NCBI RefSeq assembly: GCF_001590985.1
Contig: NZ_BCTX01000004.1
Coordinates: forward strand, 1 to 64,000
DNA: 64,000 bases
Reading direction: 5' to 3'
Origin: Novosphingobium naphthalenivorans NBRC 102051
GTDB lineage: Bacteria; Pseudomonadota; Alphaproteobacteria; Sphingomonadales; Sphingomonadaceae
Program-made: the position numbers and the translations under genes
Part shown: one piece after another, positions 16,088 through 23,355 of the stretch
Layout: each line of letters begins with the position of its first letter
How positions within the stretch are numbered: position 1 is the stretch's first letter
Notes under the pieces: generated by a model
Told to the model about the DNA's origin: nothing
Databases searched by the model: none
Seen by the model: only the letters and a program-made list of their open reading frames with translations

Positions 16088-16113
16088 CAAGTCCTATCAG
16101 GCATCGCGCTAAT
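16081..16113 (+). promoter_or_regulatory. fds promoter with overlapping LysR-type box
   Basis: TGATTG-N7-CTATCA (16081-16099) differs by one base in its arms from the palindrome upstream of lysR. Inside it TTGACA (16084-16089) is a perfect -35 hexamer, followed after 18 bases by GCTAAT (16108-16113) as a possible -10. The box would place a bound regulator over the -35. It begins at the end of lysR, about 70 bases before the fdsG start. Confidence 0.55.
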
Positions 16114-16167
16114 CAATTTGACCGCCCCTGCGCGATGCCTCAGCGTGGCTGCAAAGAGAAAAGCACC

Positions 16168-16632
16168 ATGACAGACATTGCCGAGATCCAGACCGTCATC
16201 GACGGCGCCGTGCGCGACAGCGCACGCGGCGCCCTGCTCCCGCTCCTGCACGAATTGCAGGAGCACTTCGGCTTCATCGATCCGGCCGCCGTGCCGCTGA
16301 TCGCTGCGGCGCTGAACCTCAGCCGCGCCGAAGTGCACGGGGTCATCAGCTTCTATCCCGACTTCCGCACCGAAGCCCCTGCCCGCCATGTGATAAAGCT
16401 GTGCCGCGCCGAAAGCTGCCAGGCGCGCGGCAGCGCGGCGATCGAGGCCGCGCTGGCCCGGCACCTCGGCGTCGCCATGGGCCATGCCCGCAAGGACGGA
16501 CAGGTCGCTCTGGAGCCGGTCTATTGCCTCGGCCTCTGCGCGATTGGTCCCAACGCCCTCGTCGATGGCCGCCCTGTGGCGCGCATCGATAACGAGGCCA
16601 TCACGAAGATCGCCTGCGAGGTGGAAGCATGA
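16168..16632 (+). CDS. fdsG: NAD-dependent formate dehydrogenase gamma subunit
   Basis: Small electron-transfer subunit of the soluble molybdenum formate dehydrogenase, 154 residues, related to NuoE of complex I. It has a thioredoxin-like fold with one [2Fe-2S] cluster, and the four cysteines are visible as LCRAESCQ and YCLGLCAIGP. It passes electrons between the catalytic FdsA and the flavin subunit FdsB. The start at 16168 (MTDIAEIQ) is preferred to an upstream ATG at 16084, which would overlap lysR and the promoter. The stop overlaps fdsB by ATGA, so the two are coupled. It is first in the order G-B-A-D known for this enzyme. Confidence 0.93.
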   Translation: MTDIAEIQTVIDGAVRDSARGALLPLLHELQEHFGFIDPAAVPLIAAALNLSRAEVHGVISFYPDFRTEAPARHVIKLCRAESCQARGSAAIEAALARHLGVAMGHARKDGQVALEPVYCLGLCAIGPNALVDGRPVARIDNEAITKIACEVEA

Positions 16633-18182
16633 CCCGCGTCTTCATCAGCAGGGACATGGCCTCAATGGCACTCGGCGCGGATGCCGTGGCCGATGCTTTC
16701 ACGAAGGCGGGCTGCGACGTGGTGCGCACCGGATCGCGCGGCCTTTTCGCCATCGAGCCGCTGGTCGAGGTTGAGACGGAAGCCGGGCGCATAGCCTATG
16801 GTCCGGTCGGCCCCGAAGACACCGCCAGGGTGCTCGACGGCAGCCACCCGAACCGCATCGGCCAAATCGAGGAGCACCCGTTCTTCTCCGGCCAGCAGCG
16901 TTTCACTTTTTCCCGCTGCGGCGTAATCGATCCGCTCAGCATCGCCGACTATGCCGCAAACGGCGGCTGGAAAGGCCTCGAAGCGGCCTATGCGCTTTCC
17001 CCGCAAGCGGTGGTGGACGCGGTCAAGGCCTCGGGCCTGCGCGGCCGGGGCGGCGCGGGCTTCCCCACCGGCATCAAATGGCAGACCGTGCTCGACGCAG
17101 CAGCGGACGAGAAGTTCATCATCTGCAATGCCGATGAAGGCGACAGCGGCACTTTTGCCGACCGGATGCTGATGGAAGGCGATCCCTTCCACCTGATCGA
17201 GGGCATGGCGATTGCCGGGCACGCGGTGGGAGCGAGCCACGGCTATATCTATATCCGCAGCGAATATCCCTTCGCAGTCGAGACCATGCGCGCAGCGATT
17301 GCCCGTTCGGCGGCCAAGATCGCCCCGTTCACGCTGGAAGTGCGCGTGGGCGCGGGCTCCTACGTCTGCGGCGAGGAAACCTCGCTGCTGGAATCGATCG
17401 AGGGCAAGCGCGGCGAAGTGCGCGCCAAGCCGCCTCTTCCCGCGATCGAGGGCCTGTGGGGCAAGCCCACCGTCATCAACAACGTGCTCAGCCTCTCGGC
17501 TGTGCCTTTCATCCTGTCCGAGGGGCCCCAGGCCTATGCCGATGTCGGCTTCGGCCGCTCGCGCGGGACGATGCCGATCCAGATCGCGGGCAATGTGAAA
17601 AACGGCGGTCTCTACGAGATCGGCTTCGGCGTGACGCTGGGCGAACTGGTCAACCAGATCGGCGGCGGCACCGCGAGCGGCCGCCCGGTGCGTGCGGTAC
17701 AGGTCGGCGGGCCGCTCGGCGCCTATCTCCCGCCTTCGATGTTCCACCTGCCCTTCGATTACGAGGCCTTTGCCGAGGCAGGCGGGCTCATCGGCCATGC
17801 CGGGATCACCGTGTTCGACGACACCGTGGACATGGCCAGGATGGCGCGCTTCGCCATGGAGTTCTGCGCGGCGGAAAGCTGCGGCAAGTGCACGCCCTGC
17901 CGCATCGGCTCGACGCGCGGCACCGAACTGATCGACCGCATCATGGCCAAGGCCCCGCGCGCGGCAGGCACGCTCGAAACGCTGCCGCAGATTCGCAACG
18001 CCCGCACCGCCGCACGCACGCATGACGAGGAAATCGACCTGCTGCGCGACCTCTGCGACACCATGAAACACGGCTCGCTCTGCGCGCTGGGGGGCTTCAC
18101 CCCCTACCCGGTGCTGAGCGCGCTCGATCATTTCCCCGAAGACTTCGGCGCCAGTCCTGCGCTGACCGAGGCGGCGGAATAG
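16629..18182 (+). CDS. fdsB: NAD-dependent formate dehydrogenase beta (flavin) subunit
   Basis: Subunit of 517 residues that carries FMN and a [4Fe-4S] cluster and reduces NAD+, related to NuoF with an N-terminal NuoE-like/thioredoxin-fold part. Seen: the NADH/FMN-binding GRGGAGFPTGIKW, the glycine-rich GAGSYVCGEETSLL and the cluster ligands ESCGKCTPCRIG near the C-terminus. The N-terminal domain (about residues 1-90) lacks an obvious cysteine cluster. It begins within the stop of fdsG. The next gene fdsA starts 163 bases later, after an inverted-repeat element, which is a wider gap than usual inside this operon. Confidence 0.94.
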   Translation: MTRVFISRDMASMALGADAVADAFTKAGCDVVRTGSRGLFAIEPLVEVETEAGRIAYGPVGPEDTARVLDGSHPNRIGQIEEHPFFSGQQRFTFSRCGVIDPLSIADYAANGGWKGLEAAYALSPQAVVDAVKASGLRGRGGAGFPTGIKWQTVLDAAADEKFIICNADEGDSGTFADRMLMEGDPFHLIEGMAIAGHAVGASHGYIYIRSEYPFAVETMRAAIARSAAKIAPFTLEVRVGAGSYVCGEETSLLESIEGKRGEVRAKPPLPAIEGLWGKPTVINNVLSLSAVPFILSEGPQAYADVGFGRSRGTMPIQIAGNVKNGGLYEIGFGVTLGELVNQIGGGTASGRPVRAVQVGGPLGAYLPPSMFHLPFDYEAFAEAGGLIGHAGITVFDDTVDMARMARFAMEFCAAESCGKCTPCRIGSTRGTELIDRIMAKAPRAAGTLETLPQIRNARTAARTHDEEIDLLRDLCDTMKHGSLCALGGFTPYPVLSALDHFPEDFGASPALTEAAE

Positions 18183-18216
18183 TATAATGGCAGCGCAGCC
18201 CATCCGCCGTCCCTCT

Positions 18217-18303
18217 TCGTCGCCCCCGCGAAGGCGGGGGCCCCGCTTCCCGACCTTCCTCTGCGCCGCCAGAAGCGGGATCCCCGCCTGCGCGGGGATG
18301 ACG
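18217..18303. repeat. Paired REP-like inverted repeat between fdsB and fdsA
   Basis: Two GC-rich palindromic units in opposite orientation: CGTCGCCCCCGCGAAGGCGG near 18219-18240 and its inverted relative ending GCGCGGGGATGACG at 18303. Each folds alone (CCCCCGC/GCGGGGG; ATCCCCGC/GCGGGGAT) and they can also pair with each other. The units resemble the repetitive intergenic palindromes common in alphaproteobacterial genomes. The element lies inside an operon, where it could act on mRNA stability or attenuate fdsA. Confidence 0.75.
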
Positions 18304-18345
18304 TGGGCAGGGATGCTAGCTTCGGATTCAGGTGAGTAGAACGAC

Positions 18346-21201
18346 ATGACATTCACCCGCGAAAAGGATTTCGGAACGCCGGAAAAGCACGGCGAGACCG
18401 TATCGCTCACCATCGACGGCCAGCAGGTTTCGGTCCCCGCCGGAACCTCGATCATGCGCGCCGCCGCGATGGTGGACACCGCGATCCCCAAGCTCTGCGC
18501 CACCGACAGCCTGGAAAGCTTCGGCTCGTGCCGCATGTGCCTGGTCGAGATCGAGGGCCGCAAGGGCTATCCCGCCTCCTGCACCACCCCGGTCTCGCCG
18601 GACATGGTGGTGCGCACCGAGACTGAGAAGCTGCGCAAGCTGCGGCGCGGGGTGATGGAGCTCTATATCTCCGACCACCCGCTCGACTGCCTGACCTGCT
18701 CCGCCAATGGCGATTGCGAGCTGCAGGACGTGGCGGGTTCCGTAGGCCTGCGCGATGTGCGTTTCGGCTACGAAGGCGCCAGCCACCTCGAAGGGTGCAA
18801 GGACGAGAGCAACCCCTATTTCACGTTCGATCCGGCCAAGTGCATCGTCTGCTCGCGCTGCGTGCGCGCCTGCGACGAAGTGCAGGGCACGCTGGCGCTC
18901 ACCGTCGACGGGCGCGGCTTTGCCAGCAAGATTTCAGCGAGCCAGGATGAGGGGTTCCTCGCCTCCGAATGCGTCTCCTGCGGCGCCTGCGTGCAGGCCT
19001 GCCCGACCTCGGCACTGATCGAGAATACCGTCATCGAAAAGGGCACGCCCGAGCGCGCCGTCGTCACTACCTGCGCCTATTGCGGCGTGGGCTGCACCTT
19101 CCGCGCGGAGATGCGCGGTGAAGACTTGGTGCGCATGGTCCCGTGGAAGCAGGGCAAGGCGAACCACGGCCATTCCTGCGTGAAAGGCCGCTTCGCCTGG
19201 GGCTACGCCCAGCACCGCGACCGCGTGCTCAATCCGATGGTGCGCGCTTCGGTGGACGAGCCCTGGCGCGAGGTTTCGTGGGACGAGGCCATCGCCCATG
19301 TCGCCTCCGAATTCCGCCGTATCCAGAACGCCTACGGCACCCGCGCCATCGGCGGCGTGACCTCCAGCCGCTGCACCAACGAGGAAACCTTCCTCGTCCA
19401 GAAGCTGATCCGGCAGGGCTTCGGCAACAACAACGTCGATACTTGCGCGCGCGTCTGCCACTCGCCGACCGGCTATGGCCTCAAGACCACGTTCGGCACA
19501 TCTGCGGGCACGCAGGACTTCGACAGCGTCGAACAGGCTGATGTCGTCCTCGTCATCGGCGCCAATCCCACCGACGGCCACCCGGTCTTCGGCAGCCGCC
19601 TGAAGAAGCGGCTCAGGCAGGGCGCGAAGCTGATCGTCATCGATCCGCGCCGGATCGATCTGGTGCGCTCGCCCCATGTCGAGGCCGGCTATCACCTGCC
19701 GCTGCGCCCCGGCACCAATGTCGCGCTGCTGACCGCCATGGCGCACGTGATCGTGACCGAAGGGCTGGTGGACGAGGCTTATGTGCGCGAGCGCTGCGAC
19801 GGCGAGGCCTACGGGGAATGGGCCGCCTTCGTCTCCGAACCCGCCCGCTCGCCCGAAGCGATCGAGGACCTCATCGGCGTTCCCGCCGCCGACGTGCGCG
19901 CCGCTGCGCGCCTCTATGCCACCGGCGGCGGCAAGAGTGGTGGCAGGGGAGCGATTTACTACGGCCTCGGCGTCACCGAACACTCACAGGGTTCGTCCAC
20001 GGTCATGGCGATTGCCAACCTCGCCATGGCAACCGGCAATGTCGGCAAGCCCGGCACCGGCGTGAACCCGCTGCGCGGGCAGAACAACGTGCAGGGCTCG
20101 TGCGACATGGGCAGCTTCCCGCACGAGCTGCCCGGCTACCGCCATGTGTCCGACAGCGCCACGCGCGCGCTGTTCGAGGCCGACTGGGGCACCGCGCTCG
20201 ATGCCGAGCCGGGCCTGCGCATCAACAACATGCTCGACGCCGCGACCGACGGCACCTTCAAGGGCATCTTCATCCAGGGCGAGGACATCCTTCAGTCCGA
20301 TCCCAACACCACCCACGTCGCGGCCGGGCTGGCGGCAATGGAATGCGTGGTGGTGCAGGACTTGTTCCTCAACGAGACCGCCAATTACGCCCACGTCTTC
20401 CTGCCGGGCTCGACCTTCCTCGAAAAGGACGGGACTTTCACCAATGCCGAACGCCGCATCCAGCGCGTGCGCAAGGTGATGGAGCCCAAAAACGGGTACG
20501 CAGACTGGGAAGTCGTCCAGCTCGTGGCCAACGCCATGGGGCTGGGTTGGACCTATACCCATCCTTCGCAAGTGATGGACGAGATTGCCCGGCTGACGCC
20601 CACCTTCGCGGGCGTGAACTACGATGTGCTGGAACAGCGCGGCTCGGTGCAGTGGCCCATGAACGCCGCCGCGCCCGAGGGCACGCCAACCATGCACATC
20701 GACCACTTCGTGCGCGGCAAGGGCCTGTTCGTCGTCACCGACTACGTGCCGACCGACGAGCGTACCGGCCCACGCTTCCCGCTGCTGCTCACCACCGGCC
20801 GCATTCTCAGCCAGTACAACGTCGGCGCGCAGACAAGGCGCACGCCCAACGAGGCCTGGCACGCCGAGGACCGGCTGGAAATCCACCCCCACGATGCCGA
20901 GAACCGCGGCATTCGCGACGGCGACTGGGTCTCGCTGCGCAGCCGCGCGGGCGAAACGAGCTTGCGCGCACTGATTACCGACCGGGTGGCGCCGGGCGTG
21001 GTCTACACGACCTTCCATCACCCGGACACGCAGGCCAATGTCATCACCACCGACTTTTCGGACTGGGCGACCAATTGTCCCGAATACAAAGTGACGGCCG
21101 TGCAGGTCGCCCCTTCGAACGGCCCTTCGGAGTGGCAGAAGAGCTACCGCGCGCAGGCGGAGCAGAGCCGCCGCATCGAACCTGCCGAGCCTGCGGAGTG
21201 A
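18346..21201 (+). CDS. fdsA: NAD-dependent formate dehydrogenase alpha (catalytic) subunit
   Basis: Catalytic subunit, 951 residues, that oxidises formate to CO2 at a molybdenum bis-guanine-dinucleotide cofactor in the cytoplasm. In order: an N-terminal [2Fe-2S] ferredoxin domain (GSCRMC), the His/Cys3 cluster HPLDCLTCSANGDC, two [4Fe-4S] motifs (CIVCSRCVRAC and CVSCGACVQAC), then the molybdopterin oxidoreductase domain with its own cluster (CAYCGVGC) and the Mo ligand Cys371 in RVCHSPTG; there is no selenocysteine. The C-terminal molybdopterin dinucleotide-binding domain includes TTGRILSQYN. ATG at 18346 has GGTGAG upstream. Length and cluster set match FdsA of NAD-dependent enzymes. Confidence 0.96.
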   Translation: MTFTREKDFGTPEKHGETVSLTIDGQQVSVPAGTSIMRAAAMVDTAIPKLCATDSLESFGSCRMCLVEIEGRKGYPASCTTPVSPDMVVRTETEKLRKLRRGVMELYISDHPLDCLTCSANGDCELQDVAGSVGLRDVRFGYEGASHLEGCKDESNPYFTFDPAKCIVCSRCVRACDEVQGTLALTVDGRGFASKISASQDEGFLASECVSCGACVQACPTSALIENTVIEKGTPERAVVTTCAYCGVGCTFRAEMRGEDLVRMVPWKQGKANHGHSCVKGRFAWGYAQHRDRVLNPMVRASVDEPWREVSWDEAIAHVASEFRRIQNAYGTRAIGGVTSSRCTNEETFLVQKLIRQGFGNNNVDTCARVCHSPTGYGLKTTFGTSAGTQDFDSVEQADVVLVIGANPTDGHPVFGSRLKKRLRQGAKLIVIDPRRIDLVRSPHVEAGYHLPLRPGTNVALLTAMAHVIVTEGLVDEAYVRERCDGEAYGEWAAFVSEPARSPEAIEDLIGVPAADVRAAARLYATGGGKSGGRGAIYYGLGVTEHSQGSSTVMAIANLAMATGNVGKPGTGVNPLRGQNNVQGSCDMGSFPHELPGYRHVSDSATRALFEADWGTALDAEPGLRINNMLDAATDGTFKGIFIQGEDILQSDPNTTHVAAGLAAMECVVVQDLFLNETANYAHVFLPGSTFLEKDGTFTNAERRIQRVRKVMEPKNGYADWEVVQLVANAMGLGWTYTHPSQVMDEIARLTPTFAGVNYDVLEQRGSVQWPMNAAAPEGTPTMHIDHFVRGKGLFVVTDYVPTDERTGPRFPLLLTTGRILSQYNVGAQTRRTPNEAWHAEDRLEIHPHDAENRGIRDGDWVSLRSRAGETSLRALITDRVAPGVVYTTFHHPDTQANVITTDFSDWATNCPEYKVTAVQVAPSNGPSEWQKSYRAQAEQSRRIEPAEPAE

Positions 21202-21243
21202 CGGGAGTTATGGAGTGACTGGAGTGATCGAGTGACTGGGGCC

Positions 21244-21474
21244 ATGATGTCCACCGGCGAACGCCTTGCCTATATGGCCGGGCAGATCCTGCGTAATTTC
21301 GCCGTGAAAGGGCAGGAGGCAGCCATAGCGGCCACCACCGATCATATCCTGCAATTCTGGGACCCGGGCATGAAAGCGCGCGCCTGCGCCATGCTGAGCG
21401 ATCCTGACCCCGCCCTGCCCGATGACGTGCGCGCGGTCTTCCTCCGGGTACAGGCGAATGCGGCATCGGCGTAA
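21244..21474 (+). CDS. fdsD: Formate dehydrogenase delta subunit
   Basis: Small protein of 76 residues matching the FdsD family: RLAYMAGQILRNF near the N-terminus, then DHILQFWDPGMKARA. In characterised enzymes FdsD is needed for assembly or cofactor loading of the soluble formate dehydrogenase. It follows fdsA by about 40 bases that contain repeated GGAGTGA-like words. The start is ambiguous among ATG codons at 21244 and 21247 and a GTG at 21232; the ATG at 21244 is used. The usual fdsC (FdhD-like sulfurtransferase) gene is absent between fdsA and fdsD. Confidence 0.88.
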   Translation: MMSTGERLAYMAGQILRNFAVKGQEAAIAATTDHILQFWDPGMKARACAMLSDPDPALPDDVRAVFLRVQANAASA

Positions 21475-21537
21475 CACGCAGCGGCGCGTAATGCCTAGCG
21501 ATGACAGGCGCCGCCGATCCGGCTAACGCTTCCGCAA

Positions 21538-22350
21538 ATGCCAGAGCTACCCGAAGTCGAAACCACCGTCCGCGGTCTTGCCCGCTTCCTCGAAGGGGAG
21601 CGAATCGCGCGCGTGCAGGTCAACCGGCCGGACTTGCGCCGCCCCTTCCCGCCCGATCTGGTCCAGACGCTGACCGGCGCCCGCGTCACCGCGATGGGGC
21701 GGCGCGCCAAGTACGGCCTCATCCATACCGACCGCGAACAGACCATGGTCTTTCACCTGGGCATGTCCGGCCGCTGGCGGATCGAGCCCGAGAAGCCGGA
21801 AAAGCACGACCATCTCGTGCTGGAGACCGAATCGGGGCATGTGCTGGCACTCAACGACGCGCGCCGGTTCGGCTCGGTCGATCTGGTGGCGACAGAGGCG
21901 CTCGATAGCTGGGGCCCCTTCGCCGGGCTTGGTCCGGAGCCGCTTGGCCCAGATCTGACCCCGCAGCACCTGAAACGCGCCTTCAGCAGCCGCATCGCCC
22001 CGGTCAAGCAGCTGCTGCTCGATCAGACGATCGTCGCCGGGCTCGGTAATATCTACGTCTGCGAGGCATTGTTCCGCGCGGGCATCCGCCCCGACAAGGA
22101 AGCGGGGCGCGTTTCGCTGCCCGCCCTCACCCGGCTGGTGCCCGCAATTCAAAGCGTGCTGTCCGAATCGATCGCAGCCGGCGGCTCGACGATTCGCGAC
22201 TACGCGCAGCCTTCAGGCGAGCTGGGATATTTCGCCGCTTCCTGGCAGGTCTATGGCCGCGAGGGCGAACCCTGCACTTGCGGCGCCCCGGTCCTGCGTT
22301 TCGTTCAGGGCGGGAGAAGCACGTTCTGGTGCCGGCGCTGCCAGCGGTAG
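21538..22350 (+). CDS. mutM: Formamidopyrimidine-DNA glycosylase
   Basis: Base-excision repair enzyme of 270 residues that removes 8-oxoguanine and formamidopyrimidines and nicks the abasic site. Seen: the catalytic N-terminus MPELPEVET (Pro after Met is the nucleophile, Glu next), Lys in GRRAKYGL, the helix-two-turn-helix region QTIVAGLGNIYVCEALF and a C-terminal zinc finger GGRSTFWCRRCQ. The first half of the finger reads EPCTCG, a CxC spacing where CxxC is usual. The start is certain because the N-terminal Pro is catalytic. It stands between fdsD and rpsT on the same strand. Confidence 0.95.
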   Translation: MPELPEVETTVRGLARFLEGERIARVQVNRPDLRRPFPPDLVQTLTGARVTAMGRRAKYGLIHTDREQTMVFHLGMSGRWRIEPEKPEKHDHLVLETESGHVLALNDARRFGSVDLVATEALDSWGPFAGLGPEPLGPDLTPQHLKRAFSSRIAPVKQLLLDQTIVAGLGNIYVCEALFRAGIRPDKEAGRVSLPALTRLVPAIQSVLSESIAAGGSTIRDYAQPSGELGYFAASWQVYGREGEPCTCGAPVLRFVQGGRSTFWCRRCQR

Positions 22351-22564
22351 CGCCAGCCCGCGCGGAGCCTGAGCGGATGCCGTTTCCGGTTACGCCGGGA
22401 GGCGCAAACGGGGCAAACCTGCAGAAATAGGCGGTTTCGGGAGCGACCACCGGGTTGACGCAAGTCACCTCCACCGCTAAGGGGCGCGCTTTCCGGCGAG
22501 TCCGCTCGCCACCCGCAGATTCGTTAGGTAGGGGCCGCAGGTTCGGCCAGACAGAGGAAATTCG

Positions 22565-22825
22565 ATGGCCAATACGCCGCAAGCCCGCAAGCGCATCCGC
22601 CGCAACGAGCGTCGCGCTGAAATCAATACCAACCGCATGAGCCGCATCCGCTCCTTCGTGAAGAAGGTGGAAAGCGCGATCGCCGGCGGTGACAAGACTG
22701 CTGCTGCCGATGCCCTCAAGGCTGCCCAGCCCGAGCTGGCCCGTGGCGTCGCCCGCGGCGTGATTCACAAGAACACGGCTGCGCGCAAGATGTCGCGCCT
22801 GACCAAGCGCGTCTCCGCGCTCTAA
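22565..22825 (+). CDS. rpsT: 30S ribosomal protein S20
   Basis: Small, basic, helical ribosomal protein of 86 residues that binds 16S rRNA. It starts [17 protein letters not shown] and ends [15 protein letters not shown], the conserved S20 pattern, with normal length. ATG at 22565 has GAGGAAA just upstream. A strong intrinsic terminator follows 63 bases after the stop. rpsT directly upstream of dnaA is a known alphaproteobacterial arrangement. Confidence 0.97.
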   Translation: MANTPQARKRIRRNERRAEINTNRMSRIRSFVKKVESAIAGGDKTAAADALKAAQPELARGVARGVIHKNTAARKMSRLTKRVSAL

Positions 22826-22888
22826 GTCGCAGGCCGATTCGGCATTCAGGGACAGGCGCTGGACGCCTTCCCTGAGCTCAAAACAGGA

Positions 22889-22928
22889 ACGGAGCCGGAG
22901 AGGCAATCTCCGGCTCCGTTTCGTTTTA
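22889..22928 (+). terminator. Intrinsic terminator after rpsT
   Basis: ACGGAGCCGGAGA (22889-22901) pairs with TCTCCGGCTCCGT (22908-22920), a perfect long stem, followed by a T-rich tail (TTTCGTTTT). Placed 63 bases after the rpsT stop. Confidence 0.88.
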
Positions 22929-23355
22929 CGCTGCAGTGCACTGCACAGCGACCCAAAGCTGTGAAAACGCTGCGATTCGCGGTGCCGCACTGCGGAAGAT
23001 GCTGTTTTTTAGCCACAAAATATTTTTTGTGGCGGAACCCCGCAGTCATCCGTGTGTCAACTGCGATAATTTTTTTTATTTGGCTGAGCCTGTATTGCAC
23101 GCTGGCAAAACCCCTACCAAAAGGGTTCTCGGCCGTTGCGGAACTGGCCGGGGAAAACATCGATAGAGTGGATAACTAGAGCTGCAAACCAAGGTTTGCG
23201 GCTTGGGGGTTTATTTGCTCTTCGTCGATGGGAATCGGTTCCGGCACGGCTGCTTGAGGTCAGACGAACCAGGGGAGTTCGAGCGGGTGTCAGGGTCATC
23301 AACGGGTCAGAACGCTAATTCAGCGAACAGGAAGTCCAAGGCGGTGCGTGCAGTG
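22929..23355 (+). promoter_or_regulatory. dnaA upstream regulatory region
   Basis: Non-coding stretch between the rpsT terminator and dnaA, clearly richer in A and T than its surroundings. It holds a perfect AT-rich palindrome (23012-23033), a T-rich tract near 23069-23080 and one DnaA-box-like site (AGTGGATAA, 23167-23175, one mismatch to TGTGGATAA). It must contain the dnaA promoter and may allow DnaA autoregulation. With only one good box it is not called an origin. The frame upstream of the chosen dnaA start is open but has no family resemblance. Confidence 0.6.
23012..23033. repeat. Perfect AT-rich palindrome upstream of dnaA
   Basis: GCCACAAAA (23012-23020) and TTTTGTGGC (23025-23033) separated by TATT. 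It could be a protein-binding site or a second, bidirectional terminator; T runs flank it on both sides. Confidence 0.65.

Noticed and set aside
22929..23355. Replication origin at the dnaA upstream region
   Set aside because: Only one good DnaA-like box was seen, without a cluster. The dnaA position alone does not mark the origin in alphaproteobacteria.
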